Part shown: positions 43,923 through 56,481 of the stretch, piece by piece
How positions within the stretch are numbered: position 1 is the stretch's first letter
Layout: every line of letters begins with the position of its first letter
Assembly: GCF_020360975.1 (NCBI RefSeq)
Contig: NW_025408676.1
Span: 310,001 to 374,000 of the forward strand
DNA: 64,000 bases
Origin: Hirsutella rhossiliensis
Lineage: Eukaryota; Ascomycota; Sordariomycetes; Hypocreales; Ophiocordycipitaceae
Direction: 5' to 3'
Notes under the pieces: model-generated
Database searches by the model: none
What the model was told of the DNA's origin: nothing
Seen by the model: only the letters and a program-made list of their open reading frames with translations
Program-made: the position numbers and the translations under genes

Positions 43923-46200
43923 TAAATACCTTATTAGTTATAATTTTATAAATATCTTTTAGATCTAGATATCTCTTTTATAGAAAGTTATTTTAACTAA
44001 GGATATAATTTTAATAAATTTAGCTTCTTTAATAAAAAGAGGGATTAATAGCTCTTTTTACTCTCTTAATATTAGCTAAGTTAAAAGATATAAATCCCTC
44101 CTTCCTTATAGTCTTAAGAAGAGGTCCTAAATAAGGAAATAAAAGAAGAAACTAATATTAAAGTAGTTAATAATAATACTAACTTTAAAGAAAGAGAGGA
44201 AGCTATTAAATTAAATAATCTAGATAAAAAAAGAGACTATAAGAAAGTAATAGAACTAAAATACGCTTACCCCCTTATACCTCCTTTTATAAAATAAGAT
44301 ATAGATCTAAAAGTAACTTTTTTTAGGCTTTTTATTATAGCCTTTAAAGGGGTAGGAAAGGTACCTCTCTCTTTTTTAAAAGGTAACCTAGCTGCTTTTT
44401 ATCCTTACTTTAAGAAGTAAAGAAAGGTATAAAAGAAGACTAATCTTTCTTTTATTTTAATTATTTTTCCGACTTTTCTTTAATACTTATAAAAGATAGT
44501 TCTTATAAAATATTTTAAGTAAGCTAGCTTTTTAAGCCTTTATTAGTAAGGAAGGTATATAAAAGAGACCTCCTAGACCTACTAGTAAACTAAAAGTAGC
44601 TAGAAAAACACCTCTTAAGAAACTAGTTTTTCTAGGCCTAGAAAGACTACCTAGCCTTATATAAAGAGATAGGGTCGTTTAAAGAGGTCCTTAAGGAAAA
44701 GGTAAGAGGAAAATAAGTCCTTAGCTATAAGTAGGTCTTTATTTATAAGAATAATAAATATAGCTTCCTATAAAAGTATAAGGCCTAGCTAGTTATCTAT
44801 AGGAATTAATAGGAAAAAGGGGATCTTTTTACTAAGGTAACTACCTTAGTATAGATATCTTTTTAGACCCTTATAGCTATAGTAGTAGAATTTAACCTCG
44901 AGCTTAATTAGATAGATATAGTTAATACCTTTATTATCTACCCTCTTAAGGAAGAAGAAGTTATTTATATACGCTTTCTACTAAGCTTTTAATAGCTAGG
45001 AAAGGTTCTATAGCTTAGAAAAGCTCTATATAGACTATAAAGATTACTCTTTCTTTAGTAATAATATTTAATAGGTTCCCTTAAAGCCCTTAGCTTTAAG
45101 AAAGTCCCTTAAGAACTATATATAATATAAAAAGGTAAATTTATAGTCTTTTTTTACGTCGACGATATTATCTAAGCTTACTTAAAAGAGGAAAAAGTAA
45201 CTACTAAGGAGGCTATAAAAAGCCTATAATAAAAGTATAAGATAACTAAGCTAAGGGAGCTAAAGTAGTTCCTAGGGATATAAATCCTTTAAAATAGGTC
45301 CTAACGGACTATATAGCTTACCTAGGACGCCTATATTAATAAGGTCGCTTATAAATTCCTCTTTAATTCCCTTAATAAGAAGCTTCCCTCTATACTTATA
45401 TTAAATAAAGAGCTTTTACTTAATCTATCCTTTTAAGCTAAGGAGTAAGAAAAACACTAATATTAATAAAAGGTAGGCTCCTTGCTTTTTTTTAGCTATT
45501 TCTACTAGACCGGATATCTCTTTTACTATTTCTTAGCTAGCTAAGTATAACTAGAATCTTAGCCCTAAGTACTAAGAAGTAATAGACTAAGCTATTATTT
45601 ATCTCTATTTAACGAGATTATATAGTTTATACCTAGGAAGATAAGAAAGGAAATTAGCTGCCGAAATCTTCTTTTATTTAAGCGATTCATCCTTTATAGA
45701 TAATTCCTTAGATAGAAAGAGCTTATAGGGGTATATTATATCCCTTTTTAAAGGAACTATTACTTAGAGAGCTTTAAAGTAAGCTACTATTATAACTTTA
45801 AGTATAGAGGTAGAGCTACTAGCTCTTTTAAAAGCGTTAAAAGAAGCGATTTTCCTTAGCTAGCTACTTATATTTTTACGCCTATAAATTCTAACCCTAT
45901 TAGCTATAAAATATAGTAATATATAGACTATATAGATTCTTATAAAGGAAAATAGTAAGCTATCGACCTAGCTATAGTATATTAATATCTATTAGTATTA
46001 GTTATACTAAGAGGTTTAAAGGGAACTTATTTCTATTTATTAGGTTCTAATAGTATTAATAAAAGCTAACGGTCTTATAAAGCCCTTACTAAAGTAAAAG
46101 CTAGCTATCTTTTTATAGTAAATTAAGCTAAAAGACGTTTAAGAGAAGCTATTTATAAAAGCTTGCCTTAAGAGTCTATAAGAGGAGCTAATAGTATATA
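43923..46200 (+). pseudogene. pol: Copia-B4 pol, right part: linker, RT, RNase H
   Basis: It resumes the frame interrupted at 37604 and aligns with 13428-15700. The acidic linker is near 44120-44270. RT carries an intact YVDD at 45155-45166. RNase H motifs end near 46180. It is much more RIP-mutated than the copy nested within it. Confidence 0.88.
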
Positions 46201-46516
46201 GGAGGAAGGAAATATCTATAGCCAAAAAAAGTAATTAAGACTTATCTTAAAGGAGGGCCCCTAGCTTAATTAAGACTTATTCTTCTTAAAAAGGCCCCCT
46301 TTTTAAGGACTTATCCTTAGAGAAGCCCCCCCTTCTTATAGGACTTAATATCCTCTTTAGGCCCCTTTTCCTAAAGTAGGTCTAAAAGAGCTTAAGGCTA
46401 AAACCTAGATTTCTTAAGTAAGGGATAAGTATAAACTAAGACCTCCTCTATACGCTTACTAGCTTAAGTATTTAGCTTTACCCTTTCTATAAGGGTAGGC
46501 TATAGCTAAGGGGGTA

Positions 46517-46994
46517 TATTATAAAGCCTAGCTTAATATTATAGTTCTTAGAGATATCCCTTAGTATAAGGGACCTAGGAAGATAAAAAAGTAAGTTTTA
46601 AGGAAGGAGCTAAAAAGGGGTATAAAGAGAAGGGTAGGAGTAAAGGGGGAAGTAAAAGTAGTAATAGCTTCTTATAAAGGTAGCGAAAGATAAGATAGAT
46701 ATACTAGTAATAGCTAAAAAGGAAGGGAAAAAACTAGTAAAAAGCTTAGTAGTTAAGAGGATATTAATAGCTTCTTTAAGTAGGATCTTCTTTATTAATT
46801 AAAATACTAGATAGGTATAAAGAAGGGCGTTAAATAAAGGAAAGAAGGATAATTAAGGTAATATAATAATTATTCCCTTACTATAATTACTACCCTTATA
46901 AGAATTATTTATCTTTACCTTACCTATCCGACCCCTTACTTTTAATCTTACCTTTATATATTTTTATATACTTCTTATATCTTTCTTTATAAGA
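46517..46994 (+). repeat. Copia-B4 3' LTR
   Basis: Preceded by the PPT AGGGGGTA (46509-46516). It starts TATTATAAAGCC and ends TTTATAAGA. Unusually, the next bases are GTTATAAGCC, the start of the family's PBS. Confidence 0.85.
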
Positions 46995-48870
46995 GTTATA
47001 AGCCTAAGTAGAGGGGTTATACCTTTAAGAACTTATTAGTAACTATATATATACTTCTTTTAGCTAGCTTAGCGTATATTACTTAAAGGCTTATAGTTTA
47101 AGTCCTACTAATATAATTAAGTATAGTTTTAGTATAAGGCCTACCTATATAAAATTTCCCTTTATAGTCTAAGATATCTAGGTATCTTAGGATAAATTAA
47201 CCTAGTATCCTTAAAAGGGTATATTATATATACTATATATATTAATTAACGCTATGGCCTATATTTAATAGGCGGCTATATTCTTTTCGTACTCTAAATA
47301 GCTTATAAGCTTAATATAAAGCTTTATAAATAATAAATAATTAACCCTTTACTTTAATAAAAAGACCTTAAAGCTAACTTAAGTAATAATAAGAGTCCTT
47401 TAAGGCTCCCCCTTATCCTTAATCTTATTTTTATACTATATAACCCCCTTATATAAGAGGCTTAGTATAATATATAGTATTTATACTATTAGCTTTACTA
47501 ATAATATAAATATAGTTAGTATTAGACCTAATAAAGCTATTATAATAGTATACTTAAAGGAGGCTTAGAAGGTATATATAAAGTAAGCGACTAAGTTTAC
47601 GGTTACTTTTAAACTATTAAAGAGCGAGTTAATATACTTTATATAAAGGAGATAAATAATAATAACGCTAGTTTATCTTAGGACTAATATAGTAATACTA
47701 GTTTAGAAGGCCCGCTTACTAAGGGTTTAGGTATATTAAAAACTATATTAAAAGGTATAATTAAAATAGCTCTAAGTAAAGATAAAGCGCTAAACTATAG
47801 CCTTAACTAAGCTCGCGGCGTCTATATAAGGCTATACCTTACTACGCGCTAAGGAAGTCTATAATAAGGTAATCCGGTCTTTATTCTCCTATATTATAGT
47901 TATATTTTATAAGATAACGCTTATAAAAAGGAAACTATATAAGATCGCGCGGGACCTAGTATAGGACTAGTTAGCTTACCTTTAAGTAGTAATAAGCGCC
48001 TACTACGCGACCGTAGTCTACTAAGTAAAAGTAGAGGTATAGGTGCCTTTAATCGACCTTTACTTAAACTAAAGAATAATAAATACCCTTTAAAGGTTAA
48101 AGGATTTAAGGCTCTTAAGTTAAATTTAACGCGCGTTTAATATAGTTATAGGTATACTTAAGAGGAGGCGATACTAAAAAGAGAGTAAGCCCTTAGCGGC
48201 GCTACTACTTAGTAGGCCCTCCCTTATAGAGGAGATAAAGGGGGTTTAAAGCTAGATAGGATTAAATAACATCTTAAATAAAGCTAAGTTACTTAAAAAG
48301 CTAAATAAGGAATAAGCTACTTAATAAAACGCTAAGGAAGATATAATCTAATAATACTAAATTACCCTTTACCTTACTAACTTCCTACTATAGTTTAATA
48401 AAGTAATAACGCTAAACTATTATAAGGGCCTCCCTAAGTATATTAGTATAGTAATTACTTAGATATATATAAAAAAGATTAAGCTTAATAACTTCCTCGT
48501 TAATTAATAGGTCCTTAATATAATCTCGCTAATATATATATATAGATAAAAATAAGATATTATTTACTATATAATATCTAACTATTTATTTATAATAAAA
48601 GTAAGGGAGTCCCTTTTAATATAAGCCTAAGATATAAGTAATATAAGAGCGGGCCTTTAAAGGAAAAGGATAGTAGCGCTATTAGTATAATAGTTCCTTT
48701 ACTTAAGTAAGCTCTATTAGTTTAACTTAGCTTAAAGGCTATATATAGATATATTAAATAATAAGACTAAGGTCGCGCTAAAGATAAAGCAGCCTTAACT
48801 AAAACTACCTTAGCTAACTACTTTCTTTATTAAAGCGACCTAAGAAAAGGAGAAGACTTATAATGATAAG
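46995..48870 (+). pseudogene. Tad-like LINE ORF2, 3' part: RT C-terminal half and zinc tail
   Basis: A + strand frame matches the reverse transcriptase of fungal Tad/I-clade non-LTR elements. GSPLSLILFLYY (PQGSPLSP box) is near 47405-47440. FTNNINIVS is near 47505-47530, where FxDD has become TNN. KSELIYFI is near 47625, then LLRVQVYQKL (LLGV box). A C-terminal CxCG...H...C-type zinc motif lies near 48525-48590. Endonuclease and N-terminal RT are missing, so this is 5' truncated, as is typical of LINE copies. The boundaries are approximate. Confidence 0.83.
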
Positions 48871-50675
48871 ACTATAGTATTAAATAGACTAGACTTAAAC
48901 TAAGCGTAAACCTTACTACTTAAACTATAAACTAAATAAAACTAATTAAACTTAACTAAGCTGGCCTTAATAGCTATAAAATAAAACTTATTACTAAAAG
49001 ACTATAACTAAATAAGACTTAACTTAAAACTAAACTAAGATAAAGCCGATAACTAGCCCTTAAACTATAACCTTAGCCTAACTTTTAATAGTAATATCTA
49101 CCTTACTATCGCGGTAAGGATAATAAGACCCCTTTAAAGTAATACGCGGGGTATAAGAAGGAGTAACCTAAGACTTATAAGGAGTATAAAGACTACTACT
49201 ACTATAAGAAGCTTAATAATAACTATCTAAGCTTAACCTTAAACCTAAACTAAAGCTAGCTTAGATAGCTAGCTTATAAGATAAAGTAATAACTAAGGAC
49301 TATATTAAGGTAAGACTTATATTAGCGGCGGTATAAAGGCGTTTACTATAGCCTATACTATAACCTTAGATTTAATTAAGGTTAAGACTAATAATTATCT
49401 TAGCTAAGACTAAACCGCGATAGCTATAAAGATACTATTAAATAAAGTTAAGAGTATTAATAGGGTTAGTAAGTAATATAAGATAAGGACGCTTTAAAGT
49501 AAGCTTAGTAATAAGAGAACTACTAAGCTATAGCTTAGCGTTAAAGCTAATAAAGGGTAATATAGTAGGATCTTATACTAGTATTAAGATATTTATAAGT
49601 ATAAGGATAGTAATAGACCCCTTAGCCTTAGCTTTAAATAAAGCCTTAGATATAATAGCTGCTTTACCTTTACCTTTACCCTTACCCTTCCCTTTATTAA
49701 AAAGGGCTAAGGCTAAACTAAGCTTAGTAAGATTAAAACTATTATCCTTACTATTATAGTTATTACTAGTAATAAGATAAAAATAGTTAGTAAGATTATT
49801 AACTATTATAAGAGTCTTTTAAGTAACTAAGAGTAACTTAGGCCTAACTTAAGCTAAGGTTTTAATAGTATTACTAAACTTACCTAGGTATTTCTTAAGG
49901 AACTTATATATATAGTAGGTATTATTTATAAAATAAGTAAAAGCTAATATAAGTATCTTAATATTCTTAGTAACTATAGGTAGACTAAGGGCGGACTTAC
50001 TTAATATACCCTTACCCTTAGTAGTAAGGGCCTTTTAACTAGCGTAAATATAAGTTCTTAGAGTAGTATAATAAAAGCGCTCTTATACTAAGCCCTTAAT
50101 AAGAGAGGGGCTATTAACCTTAGACTAAGCTTAGTAAAGGATATACGCGGCCTCCTTACCCTTAAAGGTAATTTAAAATACTAATTAGTACTAAACTTAA
50201 ACTATATTATAGCGGAATAAAGTTACTTACTTAGTAATAAGACTAGTTAAAGTTAGCGTAAGTAATATATACTTTAGCCTTTATAGCTAATAAAGTTAGT
50301 AAAAAGTATTAAAAGTAAGACTAACTTAGGATAAAACTAAGACTAGTACTTATAAGACTAGTTTTAATAGCTAGTAAAGGACTTATAGGTACGCTTATTA
50401 ATAAGGCACTTAATATATATAAAATATAAGATAGAGCGCTCTAACCCTACTATAGTAATAACTTTCTTATATAAAAAAGGCTTTAAAAGAAGTAAACTAT
50501 TACTACCTAAGTTAGCTTCTTAGTTAGATATTATAAGGTAATAGTAAACGATCTAGATATAGTATTAAAGAGACTTAAAGATATAAAAATAAGGTAGCTA
50601 GGGAATCTAAGCTTATAAAAAAGATAATTAATAAAGAAGTAAGAGGAGATAGGAATAAAACTAAGGGGGGAGGGT
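48871..50675. other. Unassigned decayed repeat
   Basis: No domain recognised. The first few hundred bases are rich in AACTTAAACTA-type words on the + strand. On the - strand near 49560-49700 a frame carries an alternating Lys-Gly run (about 49660-49690) followed by ISKALFKAKAKGS. The right end is a purine run, CTAAGGGGGGAGGG (50661-50674), possibly the PPT of an element ending at the next LTR-like segment. Confidence 0.3.
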
Positions 50676-51232
50676 AGGTATATATATATATATATACTAG
50701 GCGCGCGTAATTAATAGCTACGCTATAGATAGTAAATATAGGCCGCCGCGCCCTTAATTAAGAAGTCGCGTAGCTAGATAGAAACTAATTTTCGATTAAT
50801 AGAGCTAGCTAACCGAATTTTAATTAGCTAGCCCTACCTAGGAGCGACCTATACTAGCGCCTAGCCTAGTAACTAGATATTACCTACCCTACTAGCTAAC
50901 TAACTAATAAACTAATATACTAACGCGGCTATAGCTATATAGCTACGGCTATATAGTAGTAATATAATAGCTATTATAAATAAAAGCGCTTATAAGTTAG
51001 GCCCTTAAAGAAAGACTACTACTTATAACCCTAGGCTTAGGCTAGCGAGCCTAGGCCGCGGCCGCTTAAGATAGTAGCGGCTATAGCTTAAGAGGGCCTA
51101 TACTAAATTATAAATATATAAGAGAGGCCTATAGTAGCTAGCGTAAATTTCCTATATACTACTACTATAACCTTATTTAAGGTAAACTTATATAAAAATA
51201 AGGGAGGGTTTTCCCTTAAGTACTTTGGTTTT
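50676..51232 (+). repeat. LTR-like leader of Gypsy-Z
   Basis: It starts with an alternating TA tract (50679-50697) after a purine run and is rich in CpG words (GGCCGCGGCCGC near 51055). It ends before TTGGTTTTTCCCTC (51224-51237), which keeps a rare TGG and may be a PBS. The gag frame follows. No second copy is present in the window to prove it is an LTR. Confidence 0.4.
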
Positions 51233-51479
51233 TCCCTCTTATTTAATATTAAAGTTCTAGATACCTTTAGCTAGGTCCTTAGTATAATCTTAATAATAAT
51301 AATAATAATATATTAAACTTAATATTAAAACCTTAGTAGTACTAGCTAAGGTAGTAATAGTAATAGTAGCTACTATAAAAAGAAGCTTAGTACTAATAAC
51401 TATAGTAATAAGTAAAAGAGCTATATTAGTATTACTTATAGAAAAAGGCTTAGTAGTAAAATAATAAATAAGCGCGATT

Positions 51480-52500
51480 TATAAAGCTATTTTATTAAGT
51501 ATTATAAGACTTAAACTAATAAGCGATCTTATATTAAATCCTTAATACCTTCTTAATACTAGCGTTAGTAAATATACCTTTTATTACTAAGAAGTTAAAG
51601 TATAAAGCAGCTTTTAATAAATAGAAGCTATTATTATAGCCTACCTAAGATAGTAAGCTAAAGAACTTTTACTTCTTCTTTAACTACTTAATAGCGAAAT
51701 ACTATATAAATAAGAAATAAGGCCTTAATAACTATAAAGAGAAAGCTTAGTTCTTATTCTTTTATATACTATTAAAGCTTTAAATATAGGGAGTAATAAG
51801 CTTTTAAGAGTAAGGTAAGTATATAAGAAACCTTTAAGTATTCTTTAACTACTTAGTCTATACCTTTAGTAATATATAAGAGTAAGAGAAAGTATAAGAT
51901 AAGCTATAGACCCTTACTTAGTAAGAGGGGTAGTCTTTTAAAAAGTTCTTACTAGAATTTAAAGAGACCTTAACTTAGGTAATAGGTAATACTACTTAAA
52001 AAGATAGCGCTAAGCTTACTTAGCTATAAAGCTAAATCTCCTTAGTACTTTAAAAGCTACTTATCCTTATTATAATACCTTTTACTTATAAGGGCTATAT
52101 AGCTTATTTTATAAAAGTAGCTTAAAGATATAAGTAAATACCGCGCTTTTAAAAGCTATATAAGCGCTTAGCTTTAAGCGGGACTAATAAGCTAGATAGG
52201 CTTTTCCTACCTAGCCCTTATATACTTAGGCCTACTCTTAAGTTAGCGGTTAATATAAATAGCAATATATAAAAAGCAGCTATATACTTTAAAGGGCGCT
52301 ATAATAGTAAGGCCTTAGCTACTTTATTAGCGGTATAGTTTAGTAATATAGCTAAGTAAGTACCTTATAAGAAAATTAGTAAATAATATATAAAAGGCCG
52401 CTATATATATTATAGCGTAAGTATATATATAGTTAGGTTATACCTTTACCTCTTAGTAAAGAGGCTAGTAAAGATATAAGTTACTTATACTTTATTAGAT
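51480..52500 (+). pseudogene. gag: Gypsy-Z gag
   Basis: A + strand frame with typical Ty3 gag features: a helical Lys/Gln/Leu-rich body (for example LTQQEGQSFKKFLLEFK near 51910), then a zinc knuckle near 52400-52440 reading YIYYSVSIYIVRLY. This is a CX2CX4HX4C motif in which each Cys and the His became Tyr, as expected for TGT/TGC and CAC/CAT under RIP. The start is uncertain because ATG codons are mutated. Confidence 0.75.
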
Positions 52501-54120
52501 TTTAATAATAAGGGAGATTAAGGAACCTTTATTATATATATAGTAAAGGGAAAAGCTTAAATTTAATATAAAGATAGGCCTTAAAGCTTAGTAAGCTAAT
52601 ATTAGCTAAAAAGGACTTAGTAAGGTATATTAAAAAGTAACTTACTTTAATATTAATTATTATTAACTAAACTTACTTTCTCTTTACCTTTATAAATAAG
52701 GGCTATTAGTATTACGCTATAATTAATAAAGTAAAAACCCTTAAGCTATACTTATTAATAAAAAGGATTCGCCCTAAGTATATAAAAAGCGCTTTAGCTA
52801 TAATAAAGGATATAGTTATTAAAGGTATCGCTTAAGTAGCTATAAAGATTAACGGCTTCTTATAGCTACTAGTAAGATATATAGTCCCTTAGCTTAAGTT
52901 TTCCTTAATTCTTAAGAAGCTATAATTAATATATATAAAGTTATATTTAATACTATATAAAAGGAGGCTATAGTTTAGCCTTATATAGTCCTAGGTTTAA
53001 TATAGTAGTAAGAGGAAAAAAGAGCTAGATACTTTATATAACTTATAAAATACCTAAGAAGTCTTAGTATTAGTATTTATAGGCATATTATAGTAAATCT
53101 ATAAGTAGAAAGAGCTAGCTATAGCTATAGCGTTAATCTACTTAGTTAGCTTAATAAATATTAAGAAAGCACTATAACTAAAGCGCCCTATATTAAAAAA
53201 AGAGCTATAGTAAGCTATCTTACTATAGTTTTATAACCTATTACTACTCTTTTAAAAAAGTAAGACTAATAAGTTAAACCCTTATAAGCTAAGTATAAAC
53301 TACTTAATACTACTTTATATAAAAGATAATAATAAGGAGCTTCCTTTATTATTTAGGCCGCTATATAGTATATTATAAGAGGAACTATTAGTATTAAAGA
53401 AGACCTTTATAGACCTCCTTAATAAGGGATTTATTAAGGCTAGCTCTTTTAAGGTAATAGCTCTAGTATTATTTATATAAAAGCTAAGAAAGGGACTTTA
53501 TTTTTAAGTAAACTACTAAGTATTAAACGTAATTATATACTTAAACTAGTATCCTCTTTTAGTTATAAGTAAGACCTTTTATAACTTAGTAAAGATAAAG
53601 TAGTTTATAAAGCTTAATATTATTTAAGCGTTTTATAAGGTATAAATAGTATAAGGGAAGGAGTAAAAGATAGCGTTCTATATAAGATATAGCTTATTTA
53701 AGTAAATAGTTACCCCCTTTAGCTTAGTAAGAGCCCTAGCTATATTTTAATATTATATTAACTAAGTATATAAAGGTTTTCTTAATAGGTTTATATCTAT
53801 ATATATATATAATATTCTTATTTATATAGTATAGAGCTATAAAAACTATATATAGAAGGTATAAGAAAAATAAAGCTACTTAGTAATATATAGCTTATAT
53901 TTAAACTTAGAGAAGTATAAATTTAATATTAAGTGCGTTAAATATATTAACTTTAGTATTATTATAAATATAAGGGTATAAATAGACTTAGCTAAGAGTT
54001 AAGCTATTTATAACTAAACGACCTTAATATTATAATAAAGTTAGTAAAGCTTCTTTAGCTTTACTAACTACTATTAAGTCTTTATTAAAGAGTTCTTATA
54101 GATTAATTCTTTTTTTATAT
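52500..54120 (+). pseudogene. pol: Gypsy-Z protease and RT, truncated
   Basis: Continues from gag. RT motifs: FRPLYSILQEELLVLKK near 53350-53400, IDLLNKGFIKASS near 53410, YPLLVISKTFYNL near 53550, IKLNIIQAFYK near 53610 and VTPFSL near 53710. The catalytic box reads YIYNILIY near 53800-53825. The frame goes on through the thumb (LYLNLEKYKF) and breaks off at about 54120 against the LINE. RNase H and integrase are absent. It resembles Gypsy-X where they overlap. Confidence 0.83.
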
Positions 54121-54129
54121 TACTACTTA

Positions 54130-56481
54130 TATATAGCCTTTAAGGCTATAGCGAGGCTAATAAGAGCCTAGGCCCTTATTAGTAGTTTTAGCTAGCTATA
54201 AAGCTTAAGGGCTTATAACTAATTAAGGAAAAGGTAGCTATAAAAGTATAGATAAAGGAAAGGTTAGTTTAGTTCCTTTTATATAGTAATTTTCCCTTTT
54301 AAGGGCCCTAGGGCCCTTATATTACTCCCTTTTAAGCTACCTAGCTATTTATATTTTTATTTTAGCTAAGAAGGTTAAAAGGGGTTTCTTTTATTCTATA
54401 AAGCTATAAAGAAAAGGTAAGCTAAGGGCTTGCTTTTATCTTATAAAGGTTTAATTAAAGACCTTTCTTTCCTTCTTATAGTTTAGGCACCTTATAATAA
54501 GGTACCTAGCTATATACCTTCCTTAGCTATAATAGTAATTATCTTAGTCTACCTTATTAGTCTTTTTTAAAAAGGAAAATAAAAAGCTAGCTTTAAAGAG
54601 AAGTTAGTAAAAAGCTAAAAGGGTCTACCTAAGCCTCCTTATAAGGTCTTTATTTAAGCTAAAAGCTAGGTAAGGGGTCTTTTAAATAAATATATAGTAC
54701 TTACTTAAGCCCTTAGCTTTAAGGCCTTTAACTACCTTAGCGGCTTAAAGGCTCTTTTAATAGTCCTTAGTAGCTTACTAGACCTTTCTTTATAAGTAGC
54801 TAATAAAAGCTAAAGGGGTCCCTTAAGTAAGGGCCCTTATACCCTTCTTAGCTAGCTAGTTAGCTAGCTTATTACTAAAGATCCTTAGTTAGCTAAGGTA
54901 CTAATATAGCTATATATTATAAAAGGCTTTTAAGCTAAAAAGAAGCGTTTAAATATATATAACTAGGTCTAAGAAACCTAAAACCTTCCTTATAGCGGCT
55001 TAGCTATTTATTAAGATATAAGCTTTAATAAGAGGGTTAAAGGGGCTAAATCTTAAAGGCTTAGGCTTCTTAGCTAAGTCCTTTAAGACCCTTAGTATTA
55101 TAAAAAGCTTTATATTAGCTACTTTAATTAAGGGCCTTAGGCTCTTATAATATACCTTAATAGGCCTATTTTCTAAGCCTATTTTATAAAAAAAGTAAGC
55201 GTTAGTCTTTATAAAGGACCCCTTAAAGTATCCTTTAAAGTTATTAGTATAAAAGGTTAAGAGCTATAGCCTAAAGTCTTTTAAGCTAGCTAGGCTAGCT
55301 AAGAGGTATTAGTATTACTTTTTAGCTAAGGGCTTTAAAACCTTTATTATTATAATAAAGGCCTTAAGCTTTAAGGCCTATAAGGGCTCCTAGCTAGCTT
55401 TCCTTTTTTCTAAGTTATAACTAGGTCTTATAATAGCTACTAAGCTTTTAAGGAAGTAAAAGTATTTTATATAAAGCTTAATATAGCTTAAGGCCCTTAG
55501 GTTAAAGCTTAAGCTAGTAAGGTTATTTTATATAGCTACGTTATAAGTTTACTTTATAAGGTAACTAAGTAAAAAGTATAGGGTTTAAAGGGCGTAAAGA
55601 AAGTATACCTTTTTTAATTATACTTTTTAGTAGTAGTAAGGCTACTTTAGCTTTTAAAGCCTTAATAAGGGATCTTTTAAAGTCCCTTAAGACCTTTAAA
55701 AGAGCTTAGTTTTAAAACTTTTAAAAAGGCTTTATAAGGCTTATAAGGGTCTTAGGCCCCTTATACTAAAGCTAGGCCCTATAGTTTACTATAAAGGTTA
55801 TATAGGCTTAATAGATTTACTTAAAGGCTTTAAATAATAAGCTTTTTTATATAAAGGCTAAGTAAGATAGCCTTTTAAAGGTAGCTTATATAAAAGCTAC
55901 CTTCTTTTTAATATATTATTTAAATAAGAGCTTAGAATTAAAGAAGGCCCCTAGCTATTATACTAAGGGCTTTACCTTAAAAGTTAAGCTTCTTATTATT
56001 ATACGCTTTAAAATAAGCTGCTTTTACCTACTAAAGTAAATAAGTTTTATTTTAAAGAGGTTAAAGTAAACCCCTTAGTCCTTAGCTTATTTAAATAAGT
56101 TAGTAGCTATAGCTTCTAGCTACTAAATATTCTTCTTAGCTAAGGTTAATATTATAGAAATACTTAAGTTATTTATATAAGATAGCTAGTACCCCTTAGC
56201 CGCTAGTATTCCCCTTATATATAAGAGGAATAAAATAGAGCTAATAAGAGACCTTTAAAGCACCCTTATTACTAGGTCTATAAGTAGCTAGACTTACCTT
56301 ATAAAGGCTAGCTAGATCTTTCTTTTAGTAAGGAAGTAATCTACCTAGCTTATAAAGGCTTTAAGGGGGTTTAAGTCCTTTAAGATACTTATAAGCTATT
56401 CCTTTAATATAAGATTAAAGGCGCCTTTTATATTATAAAAAGGTATAGGTAATAAGTATAGGATTAGTTTTTTTAATAATA
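54130..56481 (-). pseudogene. Tad-like LINE ORF2: RT and C-terminal region
   Basis: Reads right to left. YNIKGAFNLIL near 56405-56440 is RT block A. VIRVLQRSLISSILF near 56235-56280 corresponds to the VPQGSPLSPILF box. SYINNLSI near 56165-56190 is the catalytic YxDD with both Asp changed to Asn. LIYFS near 56040 and a Leu-rich connection follow. The rest, to 54130, is Gln/Leu/Lys-rich and fits the C-terminal part, but I could not place an RNase H. In life this protein would nick the target and reverse-transcribe its own RNA. Confidence 0.83.

Noticed and set aside
49660..49692. Telomere-like TTTACCTTTACCC run
   Set aside because: The unit varies (CTTTAC, CCTTAC, CCTTCC) and fits Lys-Gly codons on the - strand.
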